A stretch of DNA of 64,000 nucleotides, taken from Amycolatopsis bartoniae (GTDB taxonomy: Bacteria; Actinomycetota; Actinomycetes; Mycobacteriales; Pseudonocardiaceae). Below, in pieces: positions 51,218-59,699 of this stretch. Within the stretch, counting starts at the first letter, position 1. Every line of letters starts with the position of its first letter. The notes under the pieces were generated by a model that saw only the letters and a program-made list of their open reading frames with translations, searched no databases and was not told the origin of the DNA. A program made the translations under genes and the position numbers. Location: NCBI RefSeq assembly GCF_014191255.1, contig NZ_JACHWH010000011.1:62001-126000 (forward strand), in the 5' to 3' direction.

Positions 51218-53086
51218 CTACAGGAGGCCGTTGATCCGATTGAACAGGTGCTGGAAGCGTTCGCGGGTGGATTCGTCGATCGAGTCAAGGAGGGTGCCTG
51301 GGGATCGCATGAGGTGGTTCGCGGGCTGGTAGTGGTCGAAACGACCGCCGTGCGCGGCTTCGACCTGCTTGATGATCCGGCCGCCGCCGTTGAGCATCGA
51401 CTTGGTGAACTTGCCGACCTTCGCCGCGCCGAGCAGCTTCAGGTACCACCCGACGTCAAACAGATCTTCGATGTCAGCCTCGCCGGTGCCGGTGATCTCG
51501 GTCAGGTAGATGAGTCGACGGTCGTCTAGCAGGCCTCGACTGGCGAGCTGGGCGATTCGCTGGTTTCCACCAGCGGCGACGTCCATCAGGACCGCGACAT
51601 CGAGATCGCTACCGCCGAGCAGTGAGACGAACGCCGGTACTTTATCCAGCCCGCCGACTGGGGTGATGGTCCAGCGTGGGTCGAGCGGGGTGCCGCCCGC
51701 GCGACGGATCACGTCGCTCATGACGGTCAGGTAGACGACGTCGGAGGGGCCTTCGACCAGCAGTTGGTGCGGACCGATCACCAACGTCTGGGTCATGTCG
51801 ACACCGAGCGCGCCGAGCAGCGGGAAGACGGTTTCGGGGCGTGCTTTCCAGATGTCCTGGCTGATCTTGGTCCCGTCGTTGTTGATGTCTTCCACGGTCC
51901 GGCAGCGCTCGAGCTTGGTCGGCTGGATCATGAACAGCGAGTGGGTGCTGTAGATGACTTGGTGGTGCGGGGCGAGCTGCTCATCGATGTAGCGCAGCAG
52001 GTCGGCCTGGGCTTTGGCGTGCAGGTTCAGGCCCGGCTCGTCGAGCAGGATGATCCGGCGCTCAGGGTTGCCGGTGTACTCGGAGAAGGCGGCCAGGAAC
52101 GAGAAGAACCAGATGAAGCCCTTCGACCTACCGGCCATACCGAGGGTGACCCGGTGTTTGCCGTTCTTGATCCGGATGTGGAGCCACGGCTCGGTGTACT
52201 GCGGGGCCTGCGGCGTCGGTTTCGGCTTGAATTCGATGTCGAGCTCAACGGACAGGTCCGGGTTCTGTGTCCAGTACTCAAAGAGCTGGTCGGTCAGCTC
52301 GTTCGCCGCAGCCTCGAGCGCGGCCTTGCGGCTTTCGTAAGAGTCCTCGGTGAACTCGTCAGACTCGACGCCGGCCAGCCGCAGCAACGACAGGGCGGTG
52401 CGCTCCTCCGCGTCGAGCTCGTCCTCGGCCACCTTCTGCAGCCGCTCGATCGACACGCTGCCAGGGAGCACGTTGTACTCGTCGAAGTACTGAAACTTCG
52501 GCAGCCGCCGGTGTAAGACGTTCCTGATCTCTGCGTCGAGGTCGCGCTCGTCCAGCTCGGCGGCCAACTGCACCGCGGCCTCGGCGCCTTCATCCGCGCG
52601 CAGCGCGGCGACGAGCTGAGCGACGGTGGTAGGGACGCCGTAGCGGCTGACGTCGAGGCCCGCCTTCGTAACGAGGTGCCGTGCGGCACCCAGGCCATTG
52701 GTGGTCCGCGAGTCCTCGTACCAGGTCGAGTTGTTGTTGTACTTGCGCTTGACATACAGCTTGTCGGACGTGAGCGCGTCGGGACCGAACTGCTCGGTGA
52801 CGGCGTCAATGTCGGCCTGTTCCAGCTGGAATGTGACCTTGACCGGCTCGGCCTTGGAGATGGTGGCCTTATCCCGGGCCCGGAAGCGGCGCGGGTAGTC
52901 CCGCAGCTCGTCGAAGTCGGTCGGGTGGCCACTGGGTAGGGGGTTGAGGCGGTAGAGCGCTTCGAGTCCAGCTGTTTTGCCGGACTCGTTCTTTCCGACC
53001 AGGGCAGTGACGTCTCCGTTGATCGCGAACTCGGTGGAGTCCGTGATGCTCTTGAACTTGGTGATGTGGGCGGACAGCAGGCGCAC
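51218..53086 (-). CDS. OLD-family ATP-dependent endonuclease
   Basis: A 622-aa protein. The N-terminal SMC/ABC-like ATPase has TALVGKNESGKTAGLEALYR (Walker A), LGMAGRSKGFIWFFSFLAAF (signature region), RIILLDEPGLNLHAKAQADL (Walker B, D-loop) and VIYSTHSLFMI (His switch). The C-terminal TOPRIM nuclease domain has HQLLVEGPSDVVYLTVMSDV (Glu) and VAVLMDVAAGGNQRIAQL (Asp-x-x). These are the parts of OLD and GajA nucleases, which act in phage defence. No GajB-type helicase or other partner lies next to it; both neighbours are relics. The GTG at 53086 has GGGAG 9 nt upstream. Its position beside a tRNA-derived site fits a mobile defence cargo gene. Confidence 0.9.
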   Translation of the reverse strand: MRLLSAHITKFKSITDSTEFAINGDVTALVGKNESGKTAGLEALYRLNPLPSGHPTDFDELRDYPRRFRARDKATISKAEPVKVTFQLEQADIDAVTEQFGPDALTSDKLYVKRKYNNNSTWYEDSRTTNGLGAARHLVTKAGLDVSRYGVPTTVAQLVAALRADEGAEAAVQLAAELDERDLDAEIRNVLHRRLPKFQYFDEYNVLPGSVSIERLQKVAEDELDAEERTALSLLRLAGVESDEFTEDSYESRKAALEAAANELTDQLFEYWTQNPDLSVELDIEFKPKPTPQAPQYTEPWLHIRIKNGKHRVTLGMAGRSKGFIWFFSFLAAFSEYTGNPERRIILLDEPGLNLHAKAQADLLRYIDEQLAPHHQVIYSTHSLFMIQPTKLERCRTVEDINNDGTKISQDIWKARPETVFPLLGALGVDMTQTLVIGPHQLLVEGPSDVVYLTVMSDVIRRAGGTPLDPRWTITPVGGLDKVPAFVSLLGGSDLDVAVLMDVAAGGNQRIAQLASRGLLDDRRLIYLTEITGTGEADIEDLFDVGWYLKLLGAAKVGKFTKSMLNGGGRIIKQVEAAHGGRFDHYQPANHLMRSPGTLLDSIDESTRERFQHLFNRINGLL

Positions 53087-53189
53087 CGACGTGTTCTCCC
53101 TCTCTAGCTTATAGATGGTGACGATGGCTGCCCCGACCAGCGGTGCATGACTTTACGCCATCGGCGGGCGGGCGCTGCGCATCTAGGTG

Positions 53190-53590
53190 GACGTGTCCGG
53201 GTCTCGAGTCGGCGGCGCCGGCCGCGCCGGCGCGTGGTGGCTGTCTTTGCCGTGGATCCGCCAGCCGCCGCCCGACGGTCCGCACCGAGATGGTGATGCC
53301 CTCGGCGATCAGCTCGGTGGTGATCCGGCTGGCGGAGTACTTCCGTCGCCGGCGTACCTGCTCGATCCGAGCCACGACCTCGGCGGGGCGTAGCGGTGGG
53401 CTGGTGGTGCGGGACACTCGGATGGTCGAGCAGGTCGGTCTCGCCGTGGCGGCGCCAGCGGTTGACCCACTTCGATGCGCATTGGCGGGGAGATGCCCAT
53501 CTCGGCGGCGACGCGGGCGATGGGGCAAGTCTGGCAACGCGCGACGAGCCGGCGACGGCCCCCGACCGACAACGGAGCGTTACGAAAGAC
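53190..53590 (-). pseudogene. IS481-type transposase N-terminal remnant
   Basis: The minus strand in shifting frames gives GRRRLVARCQTCPIARVAAE, MGISP, then RPAEVVARIEQVRRRRKYSA, SRITTELIAEGITISVRTVG and RRLA. These are the two helix-turn-helix parts typical of IS481 transposases ('ARVA.ELGIS...KW..R'). The catalytic core is absent. Confidence 0.7.
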
Positions 53591-53673
53591 CCGTCCCTCG
53601 TCTCAGGCTCCGTCAGCCGACACCAACGTCATGACCGGGTCTATCTCACGAACGGTGTTTCTGGCGTCGTTGA

Positions 53674-54627
53674 TCAGTAGGTTTCGGCGGTCGGCCAGCG
53701 ATCACCGAAGGTGATGGCGAACGCGTTGATCACGGGTTTCCAGCGCATTGTCCATCGGGCGCGTCCTGTCCCGCTCGGATCCAGGCTGCGGGTCACAAGA
53801 TACAGGCATTTCAACGCTGCCTGTTCGGTGGGGAAATGGCCGCGTGCCCGCACGGCACGGCGGTAGCGGGCATTCAGCAACTCGATCGCGTTGGTGGAAC
53901 AGATCATGCGACGAATCTCGACGTCGTAGTCGAGGAAGGGAATGAACTCCTCCCACGCGTTTCGCCACAACCTGATCAGTGCCGGATACTTGCGTCCCCA
54001 TTTCTCCGCAAGTTCAGCGTCGGGACTGGCTGAGGTGTAGATCAGTCTTACATCACGCTTGAGTGCGTCCAGTGCTGCCGCGCGACGAGCCGGAACGTAT
54101 TGCGAACAAGGTGGACAATGCAGGTGTGGACCAGCGTGCTCGGCCAGACGTTCGAGACAACCTCGGGGAGCCCTTCCAGACCGTCGCAGACGAGGAAGAA
54201 CACGTCGGTGACGCCGCGGTTCTTCAACTCGACCAGCACACTCATCCAGAACTTCGCCCCCTCGCCACCGGCACCCATCCACAGACCCAGCACGTCCTTA
54301 TGGCCGTCCACAGTGACTCCGATCGCGCCGTAGACGGGCCCGTTGGCGACCTGCCCGTCACGCACCTTGACCACGATCGCGTCGATGAACACGGCGGCGT
54401 ACACCGAGTCGATTCTTCTCATGTCCGAGATGCTCGGTCATCTCCTCGTTCAGCGCCGTTTCCAGCACCTTCTTGTTGAACAGCTTCAACAGCCCATCAG
54501 GACCGGTCAGCTCCAGCCCACGGGCCTTCGCCTCGGCCACCATCCCCGCCGCAGCGGCCTGCTCCGGCGACCGTTGCCGCGCCGGCTTCTTCCCACTCTT
54601 ACCGGGATCCATAGGGTCAGATGTCAT
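53674..54627 (-). pseudogene. IS256-family transposase, internally deleted
   Basis: Starting at ATG 54627: the N-terminal part AKARGLELTGPDGLLKLFNK, LNEEMTEHLGHEKNR. A deletion removes ~100 residues. VFIDAIVVKVRDGQVANGPV (Asp) and FLVCDGLEGLPEVVSNVWPS (Asp) follow, then a shift near 54060-54110. Last come RRAAALDALKRDVRLIYTSA, FLDYDVEIRRMICSTNAIEL (Glu) and KPVINAFAITFGDRWPTAET with a stop. All three catalytic residues survive but not in one frame. Confidence 0.85.
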
Positions 54628-54639
54628 CCTTACCGTGAT

Positions 54640-54827
54640 CGGTAGGTGTCCCGGAGCAGCCCATATGCTCTCCGGCACCCAGGGTGCCGGGTATGGCTTT
54701 GATGTCACCGCCGCCGATGGCCTTGAGTGATTGGCCGCCCGGCACCCCGCGACGACTCGACCGCTCATTGGGATGCGCGACGTGGATCGCTGTGTAAGGA
54801 CGCGACGGCGAGGTCGTCTGTTGGGCC
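54640..54827 (+). ncRNA. Candidate bridge (guide) RNA region of the IS110 element
   Basis: This is non-coding DNA directly before an intact IS110 recombinase gene. IS110-group elements are known to encode their target-pairing guide RNA in the end upstream of the gene. Visible structure: CCGGAG/CTCCGG flanking CAGCCCATATGCT (about 54651-54676), and GGCACCC-A-GGGTGCC near 54677-54691. The left part may belong instead to the end of the neighbouring IS256 relic. Boundaries are not defined. Confidence 0.35.
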
Positions 54828-54860
54828 GTGACCGCGACATCATTCGAGCTGGAGGTGACC

Positions 54861-56057
54861 GTGCCCGAACTGTGGGCCGGAATCGACGCAGGCAAATCAC
54901 ATCACCATTGCGTCGTGCTGGACGCCGACGGGAAACGACGGCTGTCCCGGCGAGTCGCCAACGACGAGACGGCGCTGCTGGAACTCATCGCCAACGTCGC
55001 CGAACTCGCCGGCGACGACGCCACAACCTGGGCGATCGATCTCAACAGCGGAGGCGCAGCGCTGCTGCTGGCACTGCTGGTCAACCACGATCAGCGCCTG
55101 CTCTACATTCCCGGCCGCACCGTCTACCACGCGGCAGCCAGTTACCGCGGAGACGGCAAGACCGATGCCAAGGACGCCGCGATCATCGCCGACCAGGCCC
55201 GCATGCGCCGCGACTTGCAACCGTTGAGGCCAGGCGATGACATCAGTGTCGACCTGCGGATCCTGACCGCTCGCCGCACCGACCTGATCTGCGACCGCAC
55301 CCGAACGATCAACCGGCTGCGAACGCAACTGCTCGAATACTTCCCCGCTCTTGAGCGAGCTTTCGATTACAGCGCCAGCAAAGCCGCGCTCACTTTGCTG
55401 ACCGGCTATCAAACGCCCGAAGCGCTGCGGCGGATCGGGCACTCCCGACTGGAAACGTGGCTACGCAACAGGAAAGTCCGCAACGCTGCGGCCGTCGCGG
55501 CAACCGCGATCGAGGCTGCGGCAGCACAACACACGACGTTGCCCGGCCAACGGCTCGCTGCTGATATGGTCATCAGGCTGGCGAAGGCGGTGATCGCTCT
55601 CAACGAGGAAATCGCCGAGATCGACACCCTGATCGAGAGTCGGTTCCGCCAGCACCGACACGCCGAGATCATCTTGAGCCTGCCCGGATTCGGCCCATTG
55701 CTCGGTGCCGAGTTCCTTGCCTCAACCGGCGGCGACATGACCCCGTTCGGCACCGCCAACCGTCTCGCGGGCGTCGCCGGGCTCGCGCCCGCACCCCACG
55801 ATTCTGGACGCATCAGCGGCAACCTGCGCCGACCACGACGCTACGACCGGCGTCTGCTGCGCGCCTTCTACCTCTCGGCACTGGCCAGCATCCGCTGGTG
55901 CGCCGCGTCGAAAGCCTACTACGACCGCAAGAGAGCCGAAGGGAAACGGCACACCCAAGCCGTCATCGCGCTCGCGCGCCGACGACTCAACGTGCTCTGG
56001 GCCATGCTGCGTGACAACACGCAATACCACGCCGAACCCGCGCCACTTACCGCTTGA
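54861..56057 (+). CDS. IS110-family recombinase/transposase, apparently intact
   Basis: A ~398-aa protein. The N-terminal RuvC-like (DEDD) domain reads VPELWAGIDAGKSHHHCVVL (first Asp), WAIDLNSGGAALLLALL and YRGDGKTDAKDAAIIADQAR (last Asps), followed by a coiled region (TRTINRLRTQLLEYFPALER). The C-terminal Transposase_20 domain reads ILSLPGFGPLLGAEFLASTG, LAGVAGLAPAPHDSGRISGN with the catalytic Ser, and ends with AYYDRKRAEGKRHTQAVIAL, ARRRLNVLWAML. No stop or shift interrupts it. GTG at 54861 has GGAGG 5 nt upstream; GTG at 54828 is an alternative. It is the only mobile-element enzyme in the window that looks active. Confidence 0.9.
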   Translation: MPELWAGIDAGKSHHHCVVLDADGKRRLSRRVANDETALLELIANVAELAGDDATTWAIDLNSGGAALLLALLVNHDQRLLYIPGRTVYHAAASYRGDGKTDAKDAAIIADQARMRRDLQPLRPGDDISVDLRILTARRTDLICDRTRTINRLRTQLLEYFPALERAFDYSASKAALTLLTGYQTPEALRRIGHSRLETWLRNRKVRNAAAVAATAIEAAAAQHTTLPGQRLAADMVIRLAKAVIALNEEIAEIDTLIESRFRQHRHAEIILSLPGFGPLLGAEFLASTGGDMTPFGTANRLAGVAGLAPAPHDSGRISGNLRRPRRYDRRLLRAFYLSALASIRWCAASKAYYDRKRAEGKRHTQAVIALARRRLNVLWAMLRDNTQYHAEPAPLTA

Positions 56058-56197
56058 CAACATCATTGGGAATCACTCACAGTGCCCATCCCCGCCGAAC
56101 CTCAGCCCGGCGTGTCGGGCCAGAAACACCGATCTTGAAGCAGTCCCAAGATCCCGGGGGTTCGGCGTAGGGAGGATACGGCGGGGCCGCCATCCGC

Positions 56198-56610
56198 CTA
56201 CTCTGCGTTTGCCTCGGCGGACAACTTGACTGCTCTGGTGCAAGCTTGGTCAACGACTCCGGCCCAGCACTGATCGGCGACGGCCTGCAAGTCGATCGCC
56301 GCGTGGCGGCGGGTGTCTCCGTGTTCTTCGAGCAAGTCGCGGGAGCGCGCGACCGCGATCGGGTCGTAGTCGGCGTAGACCACGCGGGCACCCTAGGCTT
56401 GACTTCGTCGGCGACCTCGTGTGCGTGCCGCATCGTCGGCAAGCCCGATCCGTTCTCGATGGACTGGGGCGATGCCCTTCCCGATGCGATACCGGACCAT
56501 GCGGTGCAGGAATACCCGGTTGGCCTTGGCGATCTGTCGCAGTTCGGGAGATTCGCCGAGGACGGCGTCGCCGAAGTCGCGATCGACGGTCCACGACGCC
56601 TCACCCTCGC
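56198..56610 (-). pseudogene. SAM-dependent methyltransferase relic (DUF574 type)
   Basis: The minus strand in three frames gives ESPELRQIAKANRVFLHRMV, SGLPTMRHAHEVADEV and VVYADYDPIAVARSRDLLEE, ending DQACTRAVKLSAEANAE with a stop. The 'N..FL.R.VR', 'GSGLPT..N.HEVA' and 'VVY.D.DP....R...L' blocks are the SAM-binding start of actinobacterial DUF574 methyltransferases. The C-terminal half is missing. Confidence 0.7.
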
Positions 56611-57776
56611 GGATCTTTTGATCCGGCTTCCCACGACCACCGTTGCAGAGCCCACCACGCTTCGAACGCGACCGCGTCGAGGCTCAGGTCGCGCCCAGTC
56701 ATCGTCTCGAACTTGCGAAGCCGGTAGCGCAGCGTGTTCGGGTGCACGCAGAGTCGCGTCGCGGCGTCGCGCACGTTGCGGTTCGCCGCGAGATAGGCCC
56801 TGACCGATTCCCGCAGCTGCTTGCCTCCGTCTGTTTCGGACTCCGTGGGCGCTATGTAGCGCTCCACCAGCAACGCACCGACGTCGTCGGCTGATGCCAC
56901 GGCCAGCCGAAGAGACAGCCTCTCCGCTGTCAACAAACCCGACATACCAAAAGCCAGCCCCACGTCGAGGACCTGGCTGGCGCACCGGAAGGAGATCGGG
57001 AGGTCGGCGAGATCGACGGCCGGACCGACAGCCACCGCCAGCCGCTCGGGAATCACGGGCGGAGTCGCGACGACACCGGCGACGTCCCCCTCGAAGATGC
57101 CGATCAAGGAGGGCGCACGGCGAGTCGTCCTGGCCACGAGTTCGGTCATGGTGCGCAGCCCCTGCTCCGCGGTGGCCCGGGCGCGCAAGGTGACGTAGGA
57201 GATGCCGACCGGAAGTCCGTATGTAGCGCACAGGGCGTGGTGATTTGGCCCGGTGGCACCGGTGAGCAGGGCGTGGAGGAAGTTGAACCGCTGCCGCTCG
57301 TCATGGCGAGCGAGGTTGAGTTCCTCGTCGCGATGCACCGCGGCCAGCCGCAACGTCACGACATCCGTCACTTCCCACAGTGCATTCACACCACGCAGAG
57401 TCTCGCCGCTGTCCAACCCGAACTCCACGGCCCACCGCGTGAAGTAGGTGCGCAAGATGCTGATGGACAGTCGGTAGGCGTGCAGCGCGTTCTCGATCGG
57501 CACTCCCGAGCGGACACGCTCGCGGACGATCCAGGCCTCCTCGATCATGTCGTCCTCGCCCGGTCCCCTGCCCTCACGCAAAGCCCTGGCGACGCGCGCG
57601 TGGTTGCGCAGAGCCGACTGCACGAGTGACTCGTGGGGGACCAGCCGGTAGTCCGCGATCCTGCGATGGACAGCGTCCGCTGTTTCCGCTGCGATAGCCG
57701 CGGCGTGGTCGGACATCGTGTGCAGCACCCGCTCCAAGACGGGGTTCAGCAAGGCCGTGTTGTCTGGGTCCTGCAC
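56601..57776 (-). CDS. PucR/CdaR-type transcriptional regulator
   Basis: A 391-aa protein. The N-terminal helical sensory part (RVLHTMSDHAAAIAAETADA, RVRSGVPIENALHAYRLSIS) is followed by a GGDEF-like middle domain (LPVGISYVTLRARATAEQGL). The C-terminal PucR helix-turn-helix is at ~315-375 (QLRESVRAYLAANRNVRDAA, TRLCVHPNTLRYRLRKFETM). Such proteins usually activate a neighbouring catabolic operon in response to its substrate. I chose GTG at 57776 with GGAGAGG upstream; a longer frame to 58100 overlaps the divergent transporter and lacks homology. The stop lies within a methyltransferase relic, so the last few residues (WEAGSKDPRG) may be foreign. Confidence 0.87.
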   Translation of the reverse strand: MQDPDNTALLNPVLERVLHTMSDHAAAIAAETADAVHRRIADYRLVPHESLVQSALRNHARVARALREGRGPGEDDMIEEAWIVRERVRSGVPIENALHAYRLSISILRTYFTRWAVEFGLDSGETLRGVNALWEVTDVVTLRLAAVHRDEELNLARHDERQRFNFLHALLTGATGPNHHALCATYGLPVGISYVTLRARATAEQGLRTMTELVARTTRRAPSLIGIFEGDVAGVVATPPVIPERLAVAVGPAVDLADLPISFRCASQVLDVGLAFGMSGLLTAERLSLRLAVASADDVGALLVERYIAPTESETDGGKQLRESVRAYLAANRNVRDAATRLCVHPNTLRYRLRKFETMTGRDLSLDAVAFEAWWALQRWSWEAGSKDPRG

Positions 57777-57903
57777 TCGATGCGCCTCTCCTGCCGGTCG
57801 TGTGCCGAGGGCAGCCTCAGGGGGCGACTGTGGATACGACTTGGTCGCGACGCCCAATCGAAGACGAATTCTAGCACTCAACAGGCGGTTCATCGTTTGG
57901 CGT

Positions 57904-57919
57904 TTGTTCGCGCGGACAA
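57904..57919. promoter_or_regulatory. Near-palindrome TTGTTCGCGCGGACAA, candidate operator
   Basis: Seven of eight positions are symmetric (T/G mismatch at position 5). It lies in the ~296-bp divergent region between the PucR-type regulator and the MHS operon, about 154 bp before the transporter start. It is a candidate binding site (inference). Confidence 0.45.
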
Positions 57920-58072
57920 TTCGGCGGGCTGACTGTTTGGCCGACGGGCCGTTGTCGTCGCCCCCCTGCCGAGAGCAGAGTGACAGCCATCGCGCCGTAC
58001 CCGGAGCAATCCGGGGAGTCTGCGGCACATCCAGTCGAACCGCCCACATCGTGGTGGACAGGAGGCATCGTC

Positions 58073-59398
58073 GTGGACGCTTCTTCGCCATCGACCCCAC
58101 CAGCCGTTCTCAGCACGGCGACTCACAACCGGGCGGTGCAGCGACGGGCGACCGTCGGTGCAGTCGCCGGCAACTTCGTCGAGTGGTACGACTTCTTCGT
58201 CTACGGCTCACTCGCCGCAGTGATCGGACCGCTCTTCTTCCCCGCCGCGGATCCTACGACCTCGCTGCTCACGGCCTTCGCCGTCTACGGCGCCGCGTTC
58301 GTCGCCCGCCCGATCGGCGCGCTGGTGTTCGGCAACCTCGGCGACCGCATCGGCCGCCGAATCACCCTGTCCGCGGTGATCCTGGTGATGTCGGGGGCCT
58401 CGTTCCTGATCGGACTGCTGCCGACCTACGCCGCTGCCGGACCCCTCGCCGCGGTCCTGCTGGTCGCGCTTCGCCTCATTCAGGGCTTCTCCGCCGGCGG
58501 TGAATTCGGTGGGGCCGCCTCATTCGTCGTCGAGTACGCGCCACCGAACCGGCGTGGCCTCTACGGATCCTGGATCACCGTGGGCTTCGGCGCCGGCCTG
58601 GCCTTCGGAGCGATCGTCGGGGCCGCGGTCTCGTCGATCTTGAGCCCGGAGCAGATGTCGAGCTGGGGCTGGCGGATCCCATTCCTGGTGGCGCTGCCCC
58701 TCGGTTTCATCGGGCTCTACCTGCGCCTCCGGCTGGAGGAGACGCCCCACTTCGAGGCGGTGAAGTCCGAGCGGAAGGACGTGCGGACCCCGATCCTGTT
58801 CGTGATCCGCACGTATCCGAGGGAGATCGTCGTGGGGCTCGGCGTGCTGGTCGCGTCGTCCCTGCCCACCTACATCTTCTATGTCTACGTGCCGTCCTAC
58901 CTCGCGGTCACCAAGACCACCACACTGCGCGAGGCTCTGACGCTCACCGTGATCAGCCTGCTGGTCTATGTGGCGTTGCTGCCGATCATGGGCAGGCTGT
59001 CCGACTCCGTCGGACGCAGGCCGATGCTCATCGGCGGTGCGACCGCCCAGATCGTCGTCGGCTACCCATGCTTCTGGTTGCTCAACCAGCACAGCTTCGG
59101 GCTGGCGCTGACCGCGTTCGTGCTGTTCGCCGTGGCCGCGGCACCGCTGAACTCCCAGCTGGCCGTGTTCTCCTCCGAGATGTTTCCGACCGTCGTGCGT
59201 TACGGCGGCGTCTCGATCATCTACACCTTCGCCAACATGGTCTTCGGCGGCGGCACCCCGTTGTTGATGACGTGGCTGACCGCCGCCACCCGCAACCCGA
59301 TCGTGCCGGGTTACTTCATCGTGGGCGCGGGCGTCATCTCCCTGCTGTCGGCCCTGGCGCTGCGAGAGACCTACCGCAAGCCTCTCGCCGACGCCTGA
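58073..59398 (+). CDS. MFS transporter, metabolite:H+ symporter (MHS) family
   Basis: A 441-aa permease with 12 helices. RATVGAVAGNFVEWYDFFVY is the MHS entry motif, VFGNLGDRIGRRITLSAVIL loop 2-3, and ALRLIQGFSAGGEFGGAASF the family signature. GTG at 58073 is preceded by GGAGG 7 nt upstream; an in-frame ATG at 57980 would add 31 residues of unlikely sequence. It is the first gene of the catabolic operon and probably imports its substrate, an ester or organic acid. Confidence 0.92.
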   Translation: MDASSPSTPPAVLSTATHNRAVQRRATVGAVAGNFVEWYDFFVYGSLAAVIGPLFFPAADPTTSLLTAFAVYGAAFVARPIGALVFGNLGDRIGRRITLSAVILVMSGASFLIGLLPTYAAAGPLAAVLLVALRLIQGFSAGGEFGGAASFVVEYAPPNRRGLYGSWITVGFGAGLAFGAIVGAAVSSILSPEQMSSWGWRIPFLVALPLGFIGLYLRLRLEETPHFEAVKSERKDVRTPILFVIRTYPREIVVGLGVLVASSLPTYIFYVYVPSYLAVTKTTTLREALTLTVISLLVYVALLPIMGRLSDSVGRRPMLIGGATAQIVVGYPCFWLLNQHSFGLALTAFVLFAVAAAPLNSQLAVFSSEMFPTVVRYGGVSIIYTFANMVFGGGTPLLMTWLTAATRNPIVPGYFIVGAGVISLLSALALRETYRKPLADA

Positions 59399-59435
59399 CC
59401 CACGCGAATCCCCCTGATCCATAAGGAGGCCCTCG

Positions 59436-59690
59436 ATGACGACTGTCGATTCCACGACAGTGTCAACACAGCAGTCGAGCACCGTCGTGCGCAAGCTCGA
59501 CGTTCTGGCGGCCAAGGAGTCGCTCCGGGATGTGCTCCATCGCTACGCCCGTGGCGCCGACCGAGCCGACATCGAGCTGTTCAAGTCCTGCTGCCACCCC
59601 GACGCGACTGACTGCCACTGGTCCTCCAACGGCAACGCGCACGAGTTCGCCGGCCGGGTCGCTGCCCGCGAGCGCAACCGGAACCGGTAG
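59436..59690 (+). pseudogene. SnoaL-like protein, C-terminally truncated
   Basis: 84 codons. LAAKESLRDVLHRYARGADR and CCHPDATDCHWSSNGNAHEF match the first half of the SnoaL-like domain and closely resemble the gene at 63.77 kb (RESIRDVLHRYCRGVDR, SCYHEDAYDTHW). Usual length is 140-180 aa. After GNAHEF the protein ends quickly in basic residues (AARERNRNR). The next gene starts 9 nt later, so a deletion removed its 3' half without harming operon spacing. It has a good ribosome site (AAGGAGG). Confidence 0.75.
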
Positions 59691-59699
59691 GAGCGCGCT

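Noticed and set aside
51218..53086. Complete Gabija system
   Set aside because: No UvrD-like GajB gene lies on either side; only the OLD-type nuclease is present.
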